Positions 34,889 through 43,237 of a DNA stretch of 64,000 bases are shown piece by piece (position 1 is the stretch's first letter; every line of letters starts with the position of its first letter). The position numbers and the translations under genes are program-made. The DNA lies in assembly GCF_030373445.1 (NCBI RefSeq), contig NZ_JAUCYU010000001.1, positions 434,001 to 498,000 on the forward strand, in the 5' to 3' direction. Origin of the DNA: Roseovarius sp. GTDB lineage: Bacteria; Pseudomonadota; Alphaproteobacteria; Rhodobacterales; Rhodobacteraceae. The notes beneath the pieces are model-generated. The model saw only the letters and a program-made list of their open reading frames with translations. It did not search any database and was not told the origin of the DNA.

Positions 34889-35376
34889 AGCGGCTGATCC
34901 TGATGCGCCACGCCAAATCCAGCTGGGCCAACCCCGGCCAGGACGACCACGCGCGCCCGCTCAACTCCCGCGGCAAGGTCTCGGCGCGCGTGCTCGGCGA
35001 CTGGCTGCGTCACAAGGACTACCTGCCGGATCAGACGCTCAGCTCCGATTCGGTCCGCACGCGGGAAACCTTCGCCCGGCTCAAGATCGCCTGCGATACC
35101 GAGTTCCTCGGCAAGCTCTACCACGCCGGGCCAGAGGACATGCTGCGCGTGCTGCGCAAGGCCACGGGCGACACCGTGCTGATGCTGGGCCACAATCCGG
35201 GCATCGGCTGGTTCGCCCAGACCCTCGTCGCCGTGCCGCCCCCGCATCCGCGCTTCTTCGACTATCCCACCTGCGCGACGCTGGTTGCCGAATTCGATAT
35301 CGACCGCTGGGAGGAGGTCGGCACGGGCACCGGCAAGGCTGTGGATTTCGTCATCCCCCGCGAACTGACCGGCTGA
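34885..35376 (+). CDS. SixA-like histidine phosphatase
   Basis: 163 residues. The catalytic His is in MRHAKSSW, the RHAKS form used by SixA-type phosphohistidine phosphatases. LGHNPGIG carries the distal His. SixA removes phosphate from phosphohistidine of phosphotransfer proteins. Target here unknown. Preceded by ferredoxin-like gene with ATGA overlap. Confidence 0.87.
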   Translation: MKRLILMRHAKSSWANPGQDDHARPLNSRGKVSARVLGDWLRHKDYLPDQTLSSDSVRTRETFARLKIACDTEFLGKLYHAGPEDMLRVLRKATGDTVLMLGHNPGIGWFAQTLVAVPPPHPRFFDYPTCATLVAEFDIDRWEEVGTGTGKAVDFVIPRELTG

Positions 35377-35387
35377 GCCCCGAACGG

Positions 35388-35416
35388 CAAAAGCCCCGGC
35401 ACATCGGCCGGGGCTT
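35388..35416 (-). terminator. Rho-independent terminator of the amino-acid ABC operon
   Basis: AAGCCCCGGC (35391-35400) pairs with GCCGGGGCTT (35407-35416) over a six-base loop. Read on the minus strand the stem ends in TTTT, so it mainly serves the ABC operon, although it also lies just after the SixA-like gene. Confidence 0.75.
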
Positions 35417-35436
35417 CGCATGGCATGTCGACGCCT

Positions 35437-36228
35437 TCAGTGCCCGAGGATCTGGCTGAGGAACAGCTTGGTCCGGTCGCTTTTCGGGTTGTTGAAGAAC
35501 TCTTCCGGCTCGTTCTGTTCGACGATCTGGCCCTGGTCCATGAAGATCACGCGGTTCGCCACCTGCCGGGCAAAGCCCATCTCGTGCGTGACGCAAAGCA
35601 TGGTCATCCCTTCCTGCGCCAGCTCGATCATGGTGTCGAGCACCTCCTTGATCATTTCCGGGTCGAGCGCCGAGGTCGGCTCGTCGAACAGCATGATCCG
35701 CGGCTTCATGCAGAGTGACCGGGCAATCGCCACCCGCTGCTGCTGACCGCCCGACAACTGGCCCGGATACTTGTTGGCCTGCTCGGGGATCTTCACCTTC
35801 TCGAGGAAGTGCATGGCGGTATCCACGGCTTCCTTCTTCGGCACCTTGCGCACCCAGATCGGCGCCAGCGTGCAGTTCTCGAGAATGGTAAGGTGCGGGA
35901 ACAGGTTGAAGTGCTGGAACACCATCCCCACCTCGCGGCGGATCTTGTCGATGTTCTTGAGGTCGTTCGACAACACCGTGCCATCCACCACGATCTTGCC
36001 CTGCTGGTGCTCCTCCAGCGCGTTGATGCAGCGGATAAGCGTCGACTTGCCCGACCCCGACGGCCCGCAGATCACGATCCGCTCCCCCTGGTTGACGGTC
36101 AGGTCGATGTCGCGCAGCACGTGAAACGCGCCGTACCACTTGTTCATGTTGTTGATTTCGATGGCGACGTCGTCCGACACCGTCATTTGCGAGCGGTCGA
36201 TTTCGGTATCTACGGCTAAGTCAGACAT
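35437..36228 (-). CDS. aapP: Amino-acid ABC transporter ATP-binding protein
   Basis: 263 residues with Walker A (GPSGSGKST), Q-loop (VFQHFN), signature (LSGGQQQR) and Walker B ([12 protein letters not shown]). It powers import by the AapQM/BztBC permease pair. It is equivalent to aapP of Rhizobium and bztD of Rhodobacter capsulatus. Last gene of the operon, ending at a strong terminator. Confidence 0.95.
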   Translation of the reverse strand: MSDLAVDTEIDRSQMTVSDDVAIEINNMNKWYGAFHVLRDIDLTVNQGERIVICGPSGSGKSTLIRCINALEEHQQGKIVVDGTVLSNDLKNIDKIRREVGMVFQHFNLFPHLTILENCTLAPIWVRKVPKKEAVDTAMHFLEKVKIPEQANKYPGQLSGGQQQRVAIARSLCMKPRIMLFDEPTSALDPEMIKEVLDTMIELAQEGMTMLCVTHEMGFARQVANRVIFMDQGQIVEQNEPEEFFNNPKSDRTKLFLSQILGH

Positions 36229-36243
36229 AGGCGTGATCCTTTC

Positions 36244-37566
36244 TTATCTGTGGCCGGTCTGAAGCTTGCGCTCCAGGTACATGGAATAGCGGGACATGCC
36301 GAAGCAGAAGATGAAGAACAGCAGCGCGATGAAGCCGTAAAGCTCCCACACGATACCGTTCCAGTCCGAGTCGGCCCGAATGGCATTCGACAGGCCCAGC
36401 GGGTCCAGAAGGCCGATGATCGACACGAGCACCGTGTCCTTGAACAGGCCGATGAAGGTGCTCACGATGCCCGGGATCGAGATCTTCAGCGCCTGCGGCA
36501 TGATGATCAGCCGCTGCGCCTGCCAGTAGTCGAGGCCAAGGCTGTCGGCGCCCTCGTACTGGCCCTTGGGCAGCGCGGCCAGGCCGCCCCGGATCACCTC
36601 CGCCATGTAGGCCGAGGCGAACAGGGTGGCCATGATGATGACCCGCAGGATGATGTCGAAATTCGTGCCCGGCGGCATGAAGATGTTCAGAAGCGTCGAG
36701 GCCACGAACAGCAGCGTGATCAGCGGAACGCCCCGGATGAACTCGATGAAGCCCACGCACAGCGCCTTGACGATCAGCAGGTCCGACCGGCGACCAAGCG
36801 CCAGCACGATCCCCAGCGGCAGCGAGATGGCGATGGCCACCACGCCGATGGTGATCGACAGCATGAAGCCCCCGAAGTTGCGGCTGTCGACCGAGTTGAG
36901 CCCCGCGGGAATGATCGAGTGGATCAGCTCCGAAAGTGGCCCGACCAGGAAGATCCACCAGGCGAGCGCCGCGATCACCGCGGCGATGATCCCCGCCAGG
37001 TTGCCGGCAGCGGCCGCGACCACCCGGAACACGCCATAGCCGATGCCGAGCCCGGCAATGACCAGAAGCGGCGTCCAGACGGAACCGCCCCACAGCAGCC
37101 AGGGCATCAGGAACGGGTAGATCGCCGAGAACCAGATCAGCTTGCCGGGGAAGTAGTCGCTGAACAGCACCGGCCCCAGCGCCACGAAGAGCAGGATGAA
37201 GGCCAGGATCGGCCGCCAGTACAGCCCGCTCGGGTAGAACCCGAACAGAAGCTGCACCCACCGGTCGCGGATCACGCCCCAGCAGGCGCCGCCGAAATGC
37301 CCCTCGCGGCCCATCTCCGCAAGGATTTCCCGGCACTCGTTAAGCGACGTCGCTTCCCACGTGGGAGAGAAGAACCACGGCAGGAGCGCGGAAAGGATCC
37401 AGTAGATGAAGATCAGCGACAATATGGTCAGGACAGAGTTGAACCATCCCGAGAACAGGTTCTCCCTCAGCCAGCCGATGGCCCCCACCGAGGTGGCCGG
37501 GGGGTCCTGTTCGGGCAGCATGGTGTCGCGAACGTAGCCTACGGTTTCTGCATGCATCTCGCTCAT
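36244..37566 (-). CDS. aapM: Amino-acid ABC transporter permease
   Basis: 440 residues, larger than usual HisM-type permeases because of a long N-terminal part with extra helices. The His/Glu/Gln/Arg permease signature lies at EFIRGVPLITLLF, and the coupling loop for the ATPase at AYMAEVIRGGLAALPKGQYEGADSLGL. It matches BztC/AapM. Partner of the preceding permease; the two genes are separated by a single base. Confidence 0.94.
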   Translation of the reverse strand: MSEMHAETVGYVRDTMLPEQDPPATSVGAIGWLRENLFSGWFNSVLTILSLIFIYWILSALLPWFFSPTWEATSLNECREILAEMGREGHFGGACWGVIRDRWVQLLFGFYPSGLYWRPILAFILLFVALGPVLFSDYFPGKLIWFSAIYPFLMPWLLWGGSVWTPLLVIAGLGIGYGVFRVVAAAAGNLAGIIAAVIAALAWWIFLVGPLSELIHSIIPAGLNSVDSRNFGGFMLSITIGVVAIAISLPLGIVLALGRRSDLLIVKALCVGFIEFIRGVPLITLLFVASTLLNIFMPPGTNFDIILRVIIMATLFASAYMAEVIRGGLAALPKGQYEGADSLGLDYWQAQRLIIMPQALKISIPGIVSTFIGLFKDTVLVSIIGLLDPLGLSNAIRADSDWNGIVWELYGFIALLFFIFCFGMSRYSMYLERKLQTGHR

Positions 37567-37567
37567 A

Positions 37568-38836
37568 TCACCGCTCCACCAGGCTGACGCGATTGTTGTA
37601 CCAGTTCATCACCAGCGAAATGCACAGCGAGATCGTGAGATAGATCAGCATCCCGAGAAGCACGGTCTCGAGCTCGCGGCCCGTCTGGTTGAGCGTGACG
37701 CCCATCAGCGTGCCGGTGATGTCCATGTAACCCACCGCGATCGCCAGCGACGAGTTCTTGGTCAGGTTCAGGTATTGCGAGATCAGCGGCGGGATGATCA
37801 CCCGAAGCGCCTGCGGCAGCACCACCAGCCCCATGATCCGCCGGGGCCGGAGGCCAAGCGCGGCGGCGGCCTCGGTCTGGCCATGGCTCACGGCCATGAT
37901 CCCCGCGCGCACGATCTCGGCCACGAAGGCCGCGGTATAAAGCGACAGGGCCAGCCACAGCGCGATCAGCGAATTGCGCATATGCGTGCCGCCGCCGAAG
38001 TTGAAGCCCTTCAGCTCCGGGTATCCCAGGTGAAAGCCCAGGGCGACCAGCAGGATGATCAGCGGCACGAACACCACGCCCAGCCGCAGGTACCACGTGG
38101 TCGGGCGCACGCCCGTCCGGTTCTGGATGGCGTCCGCCCGGTCGCGGATGCGGCCCGACACGAACACGCCCGCGACCAGCACCGCGACGATGGCCAGCAG
38201 GTTCAGGCTGACATCGAAGTTCAGCGCCGACTGGCCGAACAGGTGCACATCGCCAAGGCTGCGCGAGAACAGCGGCTCGGGAACGTAGATGCCGCGATTG
38301 GTCAGCGCCACCGACTCGAACAGCTTCATGGTCGACTCGGGATCGTCGCCGCGGAAGGCGCTCGGCGCCGGAAGCGTCTCGATCAGCACCGCCATGAACA
38401 GCACGATCCACAGCAGCACGGGCACGTTCCGGAACATCTCGACATAGACCGTCATGATCTTGGAGACGAGCCAGTTCTTGCTCAGGCGAAGCACACCGAT
38501 CAGCACGCCCAGCACCGTCGCCAGCGCACAGCCCATCACGGCGACCAGCAGCGTGTTCAGAAGCCCGACGAACGCCGCCCGAAGGTGCGAACTGCGCGAG
38601 GTGTACTCGATCAGCCGCTGGTTGATGTCATAGCCCGCCGGTTCGAACAGGAAGCGGAAGGACGGCTCCTTGCCGAGGTCCTGCAGGTTCTGCGCGGTGT
38701 TGGAAATGAGCCAGCCGATCAGGATCAGGAACCCGATGAGCGCGACCACCTGGATGGTGGTCGAACGATACCGGGTATCGTAAATCAGCATGGACAGTCG
38801 GAACGACTCCGTATGCGGGTCGGTCGTTGATGTCAT
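37568..38836 (-). CDS. aapQ: Amino-acid ABC transporter permease
   Basis: 422 residues matching BztB/AapQ. Visible are YVEMFRNVPVLLWIVLF and the coupling loop TAAFVAEIVRAGIMAVSHGQTEAAAALGL. The soluble insert between helices is typical of this subgroup. The gene follows aapJ after a 130-base spacer containing a strong stem-loop. Confidence 0.94.
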   Translation of the reverse strand: MTSTTDPHTESFRLSMLIYDTRYRSTTIQVVALIGFLILIGWLISNTAQNLQDLGKEPSFRFLFEPAGYDINQRLIEYTSRSSHLRAAFVGLLNTLLVAVMGCALATVLGVLIGVLRLSKNWLVSKIMTVYVEMFRNVPVLLWIVLFMAVLIETLPAPSAFRGDDPESTMKLFESVALTNRGIYVPEPLFSRSLGDVHLFGQSALNFDVSLNLLAIVAVLVAGVFVSGRIRDRADAIQNRTGVRPTTWYLRLGVVFVPLIILLVALGFHLGYPELKGFNFGGGTHMRNSLIALWLALSLYTAAFVAEIVRAGIMAVSHGQTEAAAALGLRPRRIMGLVVLPQALRVIIPPLISQYLNLTKNSSLAIAVGYMDITGTLMGVTLNQTGRELETVLLGMLIYLTISLCISLVMNWYNNRVSLVER

Positions 38837-38925
38837 CTGGAAGTCCCCGTTGTTCAGCCCGGTTTGTTTTTTGCGGCGGCTTTTTTGCGCCGTGGGCCGA
38901 TGTTCTTATCCCGTAGGAAAGTGCT

Positions 38926-38955
38926 GAAAGGGCGCGGAGTGATCCGCGCCCTTTC
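38926..38955 (-). other. Intercistronic stem-loop between aapJ and aapQ
   Basis: Perfect 13-bp stem GAAAGGGCGCGGA / TCCGCGCCCTTTC with a GTGA loop, 11 bases after the aapJ stop, and no T-run behind it on the minus strand. Best read as an mRNA stabiliser or partial attenuator that keeps binding-protein mRNA above permease mRNA. Confidence 0.7.
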
Positions 38956-38966
38956 GAAGGTCTGTC

Positions 38967-39986
38967 TTAGCGGAAGGGCGGAGCGTAGAGCAGGCCGCCG
39001 TCTTTCCACTGGGCGTTCAGCCCGCGGGCCAGCCCGATCGGGGTGCTCTCGCCGATGTGGCGCTCGAACAGCTCGCCGTAGTTGCCGCCGGCCGAAATCG
39101 CCTTGACGGCCCAGTCGGCCTCGAGGCCCAGCATCTCGCCGAGGTTGCCCTCGGTGCCGAGCAGGCGGTTGATTTCCGGGTTGTCACCGGCCGAGCTGGC
39201 CATGTCGGTGATGTTGGCGCTGGTCACGCCCAGTTCCTCTGCCACGATCAGCGCGTTCAGGGTCCAGCGGACAACGTCGCCCCATTCATGGTCGCCGTGA
39301 CGCACCAGCGGGCCGAGCGGCTCTTTCGAGATGGTCTCGGGCAGGATGGTGTGATCACCCGGCGCCTCGAACGCGGCACGGGTGGCCGCAAGACCCGAAC
39401 GGTCGGTGGTGTAGACGTCGCAGGCACCGGCAAGGTACTGCTGCTGCGCTTCGGCGTTGGTTTCGATCGGCACCGGCTCGTAGTTCATGTTGTTCGAGCG
39501 GAAGTAGTCCGCCAGGTTGAGCTCGGTGGTGGTGCCGGTCTGGATGCAGACCGTGGCGCCGTCGAGTTCCTTGGCCGAGCTGACGCCCAGGCCGGACGGA
39601 ACCATGAAGCCCTGGCCGTCATAGTAGTTCACGCCGGTGAATTCGAACTTCAGGTCGACGTCGCGCGAGAAGGTCCAGGTCGTGTTCCGGGCCAGCATGT
39701 CGATCTCGCCCGAGGCAAGGGCGGTGAAGCGCGTCTTGCCGGTGGTCGGAACGAATTCGACGGCCGTGGAATCCCCCAGAACGGCCGCTGCAACGGCGCG
39801 ACACACACCAACATCGAAACCTTCCCAGACGCCGTTGGCGTCAGGCGCCGCAAAACCGACGAGGCCGGTGGTGACGCCGCAGTTCAGCGTGCCGCGGGCC
39901 TTTACGTCGTCCAACGTGCCGGCAGCAGCAGCGCCAGCCGAAAGGCCGGCGACAGTCAGCGCACCAAGAAATACGGATTTTTTCAT
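38967..39986 (-). CDS. aapJ: Amino-acid ABC transporter periplasmic binding protein
   Basis: 339 residues with a signal peptide (MKKSVFLGALTVAGLSAGAAAAG) and the family-3 solute-binding fold; ARGTLNCGVTTGLVGFAAPD and EGFDVGVCRAVAAAVLGD are typical of AapJ/BztA. BztA in Rhodobacter binds Glu, Gln, Asp and Asn; AapJ is broader. The start has GAGGTAAAA upstream. First gene of the operon. Confidence 0.94.
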   Translation of the reverse strand: MKKSVFLGALTVAGLSAGAAAAGTLDDVKARGTLNCGVTTGLVGFAAPDANGVWEGFDVGVCRAVAAAVLGDSTAVEFVPTTGKTRFTALASGEIDMLARNTTWTFSRDVDLKFEFTGVNYYDGQGFMVPSGLGVSSAKELDGATVCIQTGTTTELNLADYFRSNNMNYEPVPIETNAEAQQQYLAGACDVYTTDRSGLAATRAAFEAPGDHTILPETISKEPLGPLVRHGDHEWGDVVRWTLNALIVAEELGVTSANITDMASSAGDNPEINRLLGTEGNLGEMLGLEADWAVKAISAGGNYGELFERHIGESTPIGLARGLNAQWKDGGLLYAPPFR

Positions 39987-40189
39987 TTTTACCTCTTCCT
40001 GATTGTCCGCTCTATCCAGAACGGTTTAAACGGCCCCTCGGAGGCCGGAGCGATACTGTATTTGGGGAGAGTCCCCATCAGTGCCCGCAAGTTTGTGTGG
40101 ATTCATCGACGCACGTCAAGCCCCGGATCACGAAAAACGATGGACATATCATGGAGTTTCCGACGCGTCACCCAATGGGTTGCGGTCAC
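39987..40189. other. Intergenic region upstream of aapJ
   Basis: 203 bases between aapJ and the ATP12 gene stop, both minus strand. It must hold the aapJ promoter; a GGGGA/TCCCC inverted repeat (40064-40076) and a TACAGT hexamer are visible, but no -35 box is convincing. No gene seen. Confidence 0.4.
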
Positions 40190-40903
40190 TCATGCGGCCT
40201 GCGCAAGATCATGAAACTGCTTTGCAGCGTAGAAATCACTTTCTTTCACCGCCGCCTGCGCCCGGGCCTCCTCGTCGATGCCCCACTGCTCTTCCTGCCA
40301 GGCCTCGTCGATGCGCGAAAGGCGCCACAGCTCGCCGATATCCCGCACCTCGCCGATCGCGGCAAGGCCGATGACCAGCGAGCCGGAGATTCCCACGAGG
40401 TCGTGAAAAGCGGTCAGCCGGAACGGCTCCATCGCGTGAACCGGCTGCGCCAGCTTGTCCAGCGCCTTCGGATTCTGCGGGGCATGCATGACCCCCTGCA
40501 CCGGAATAAGCCGCGCGCCGAAGGTGGCGTCGGCCCAGTCCAGCAGCGGGTCCCACGCCTCGGCCTGCCGTGCAACCAGCTCCTGCGGGCTGTCGGCGCG
40601 ATAGCACAGCAGGTCGCTGTCGCCATAGGCGGCCAGCATCTCGGCCACCTCCTCGCGCTGCACTGTCACCTTGTCGATCGCGGCATTGGCGGCGCGGGTG
40701 ACCGGCATGCTCAGCGGCCGGATCTCGCCCTCCTGCGCATCCCATTCCTCCGCCACCGCCTCGGCCATGGCGCGCGACGGCAGGGTCATCGCCGATTTCA
40801 GCGGCGTCCGCACCGGCCGGCCATCCAGCTCGACGGCGAAGCCTTCCCCGGCCTCGACAACCTGCGCTTCCTTCCAGAACCGCTTGGCCTTCCACTCGCT
40901 CAT
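40190..40903 (-). CDS. ATP12 family chaperone
   Basis: 237 residues. The start MSEWKAKRFWKEAQV and the RPVRTPLKSAMTLPS stretch followed by VAEEWDAQEGEIRP are the ATP12 signature. In mitochondria ATP12 holds the F1 alpha subunit during ATP synthase assembly; alphaproteobacterial members are presumed to do the same. The ATG at 40903 overlaps the HAD gene stop (ATGA). Confidence 0.92.
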   Translation of the reverse strand: MSEWKAKRFWKEAQVVEAGEGFAVELDGRPVRTPLKSAMTLPSRAMAEAVAEEWDAQEGEIRPLSMPVTRAANAAIDKVTVQREEVAEMLAAYGDSDLLCYRADSPQELVARQAEAWDPLLDWADATFGARLIPVQGVMHAPQNPKALDKLAQPVHAMEPFRLTAFHDLVGISGSLVIGLAAIGEVRDIGELWRLSRIDEAWQEEQWGIDEEARAQAAVKESDFYAAKQFHDLAQAA

Positions 40904-41583
40904 GCCGCCGCTCCCCGCAACGTTGTCAGAACCTCGGGCAACTCGCGGAAATCCCGCAGGATCGCCGCCGCGCCGGTCAACGTCTCCGCCGCGTGATAGC
41001 CCCATGACACGCCGATGAACGGCACCCCGGCCGCCAGCGCCATGTCCCGATCATAGGTCGTGTCGCCGACCATGACGGCGTCCTTCGCCGCGACCCCGGT
41101 TTCCGCCAGCGCGGCCTGCAGCATCGCCGGGTGCGGCTTCGAGGGGTGATGATCGGCCACCTGCGACGTCACGAAGAACCGGCCCAGGTCATGCCCCTCG
41201 AACAGCTTGTCGAGCCCCCGGCGCGACTTGCCGGTCGCCACGCCCAGAAGCGTCTCGGGCTGCGCGTGCAGCGCGGCCAGCGTCTCCAGCGCATACGGGT
41301 AAAGCGGCGACGATGCCGCCGCCCCGGCCTGCGACCGCAACGCCACATAGGCCTCCTTGTACCACTCGACCATCGCGCCATGCGTCTCCGCCGGCAGCTC
41401 CGGCGCCAACCGCGGGAAGGCCGCATCGAGCGACAGGCCCACGATCCCCAGCGTCGCCTCCCGCGCCGGTGCCGGGTGCCCGGCCCGGTCGAAGGCATGG
41501 GCCATCGCCGCCACGATATCGCCCTGGCTGTCGACCAGCGTGCCGTCGACATCGAAGATCACCAGTTTCAACGACGCTGTCAT
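40900..41583 (-). CDS. HAD-family phosphatase, phosphoglycolate-phosphatase-like
   Basis: 227 residues. HAD motif I is VIFDVDGTLVDSQ, motif III lysine in HHPSKPHP and motif IV VMVGDTTYD. The cap is the C1 type of Gph/pyrophosphatase-like enzymes. The substrate may be 2-phosphoglycolate but is not certain. Coupled by ATGA overlaps to rluC before and the ATP12 gene after. Confidence 0.85.
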   Translation of the reverse strand: MTASLKLVIFDVDGTLVDSQGDIVAAMAHAFDRAGHPAPAREATLGIVGLSLDAAFPRLAPELPAETHGAMVEWYKEAYVALRSQAGAAASSPLYPYALETLAALHAQPETLLGVATGKSRRGLDKLFEGHDLGRFFVTSQVADHHPSKPHPAMLQAALAETGVAAKDAVMVGDTTYDRDMALAAGVPFIGVSWGYHAAETLTGAAAILRDFRELPEVLTTLRGAAA

Positions 41584-42623
41584 GCAATCTCCTCGAACGG
41601 GTCTTCGGGCGCCTCGGAGGGCTGCCACTGGAACATCTCCCACGTCCTTGCCATGTGCTCCGGCAAGGGCGCCGTCAGGTGCAGCCGCGCCCCCGTCACC
41701 GGGTGGCTCAGCGTCAGCGACCGGGCATGCAGGTGCAGCTTGCGGCTCACCTCCCCGCCCAGCTGCGCGCCCCAGCCATCGCCCAGGTTCTCCTGCCCCG
41801 ACCCGCCATACTTGCCGTCGCCGACGATCGGATGCCCCAGCTCGGCCATATGCGCCCGAAGCTGGTGCGTCCGCCCGGTGACCGGCACCAAGCCGACCCA
41901 CGCGGTGCGCGTCCCGGCGGGCTCGATCACGATGTAATCGGTCGTGGCGTGCTTGGCGCCCTCCGTCCGCTCCACCTCGCCGGGGTGCAGGCAGAGCATC
42001 TTCTCCCCCTCGCCTCCCTTGCCGTGGCCCGGCGCCTTCACCAGCCCGAACTTGATCGTCCCGGCCCGTGGCGTCGGCACGCCGGCAATGGCGGCCCAGT
42101 AGATCTTGCGCGTATCGCGATGCCGGAACGCCTCCGTCAGGCTGGCCGCCACGGCCCGGGTCCGCGCCATGATCAGAACGCCCGACGTGTCCTTGTCCAG
42201 CCGGTGCACCAGCCGCGGCTTCTCCTCCAGCCCGAACCGCAGCGCCTCGGCCATCCCGTCGACATGCCGGGTCAGCTTGCTGCCCCCCTGCACCGGCAGG
42301 CCCGGCGGCTTGTTCAGCGCGATCACGTGATCGTCGCGATAGATCACCGCCGCGCGGATCATCTTGGCATCCGCCTCGGACACCGCGGGCTTCTCGGCCG
42401 CACGCGCCTCCCCCGGCTCCGGCAGCGGCGGGATGCGCACCTGCTGCCCCGCCTCCAGCCGGGTCGCGGCCTTGACCCGCCCGCCATCGACGCGCAGCTC
42501 GCCCTTGCGGCACATCTTCTCGATCCGGCCCTGCGGTACATGCGGAAACTGCCGCCGGAACCACCGGTCAAGCCGCTGCCCGGCATCGCCCTCGGCCACG
42601 GTCAGGGTCTGCACCCCGCTCAT
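41580..42623 (-). CDS. rluC: 23S rRNA pseudouridine synthase, RluC type
   Basis: 347 residues: N-terminal S4 RNA-binding domain (about 17-64) followed by the catalytic domain with Asp143 in VHRLDKDTSG and TGRTHQLRAHM. RluC forms pseudouridines 955, 2504 and 2580 of 23S rRNA in E. coli. The gene overlaps crcB and the HAD gene by ATGA on each side. Confidence 0.87.
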   Translation of the reverse strand: MSGVQTLTVAEGDAGQRLDRWFRRQFPHVPQGRIEKMCRKGELRVDGGRVKAATRLEAGQQVRIPPLPEPGEARAAEKPAVSEADAKMIRAAVIYRDDHVIALNKPPGLPVQGGSKLTRHVDGMAEALRFGLEEKPRLVHRLDKDTSGVLIMARTRAVAASLTEAFRHRDTRKIYWAAIAGVPTPRAGTIKFGLVKAPGHGKGGEGEKMLCLHPGEVERTEGAKHATTDYIVIEPAGTRTAWVGLVPVTGRTHQLRAHMAELGHPIVGDGKYGGSGQENLGDGWGAQLGGEVSRKLHLHARSLTLSHPVTGARLHLTAPLPEHMARTWEMFQWQPSEAPEDPFEEIA

Positions 42624-43000
42624 GTCCACACCGCGCGCATCAGCGCCATGCCCAGCACGATCGCCGCCAGCGACAGGATCACCGACCCCATCACGTAGGC
42701 CCCGGCCAGCGCCACCTGCCCGCGCTCGTACAGCGTCACCGCGTCCAGCGAGAAGGCCGAGAAGGTGGTGAACCCGCCCAGCAGCCCGGTCATCAGGAAC
42801 GGCCCCGCCGCCCTGGTTCCGCCCTCGCGCGCCAGCACCACCACGATCACCCCCATCAGGAACGACCCCGCCACGTTGACGAACAGCGTCGCCCACGGAA
42901 ACCCCGGCCCGATCAGCCGCATCGCCGCCACCGAGGTCAGGTAGCGGGCGGAGGCGCCGATCGCGCCGCCCAGGGCCACGTGCAGAAGGCTCGTCATCAT
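42620..43000 (-). CDS. crcB: Fluoride channel CrcB/Fluc
   Basis: 126 residues, four membrane helices. Visible are the conserved GGAIGASARY near the start, FVNVAGSFLMG and TGLLGGFTTFSAFSLD, which line the dimeric fluoride pore. Starts at ATG 43000 or 42997. First gene of the crcB-rluC-HAD-ATP12 operon. No fluoride riboswitch motif was recognised in the 237-base gap upstream. Confidence 0.93.
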   Translation of the reverse strand: MMTSLLHVALGGAIGASARYLTSVAAMRLIGPGFPWATLFVNVAGSFLMGVIVVVLAREGGTRAAGPFLMTGLLGGFTTFSAFSLDAVTLYERGQVALAGAYVMGSVILSLAAIVLGMALMRAVWT

Positions 43001-43087
43001 GGCCGCGTCTGTCGCTTGCCACCCTGCAATTGTCAAGCTGGCGGAGGCCCCAACGCCGGCCGGGGCGCGCGCCCTGCCATTTCACCG

Positions 43088-43143
43088 TTCCGGAAATACT
43101 CCGGGGGTGAGGCCGCAGGCCGAGGGGGCAGCGCCCCCTTTTT
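43088..43143. repeat. Repeat element ending in a terminator-like hairpin
   Basis: GGAAATACTCCGGGGG (inverse of the 27870 core), then GGCC-GCA-GGCC and GGGGGC-AGC-GCCCCC (43124-43138) followed by TTTTT. As a plus-strand terminator it has no gene ahead of it; the next plus gene starts at 43238. Lies in the 237-base gap between crcB and the glycerate kinase gene. Confidence 0.6.
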
Positions 43144-43237
43144 GCCGAGACCGGCCCCCAACCTGTCGGCTTTGCGCTGTTAGCGCCACCGCCACCACGT
43201 TAGGGTGCGCCAACGCAAACCCGAGGAGACCCTGCCG

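Noticed and set aside
40064..40076. GGGGA-GAG-TCCCC as an operator for aapJ
   Set aside because: Five-base arms are too short to support in GC-rich sequence without a partner site.
43001..43237. Possible fluoride riboswitch upstream of crcB
   Set aside because: No crcB-motif pseudoknot sequence was recognised on the minus strand; the region is mostly the repeat element.
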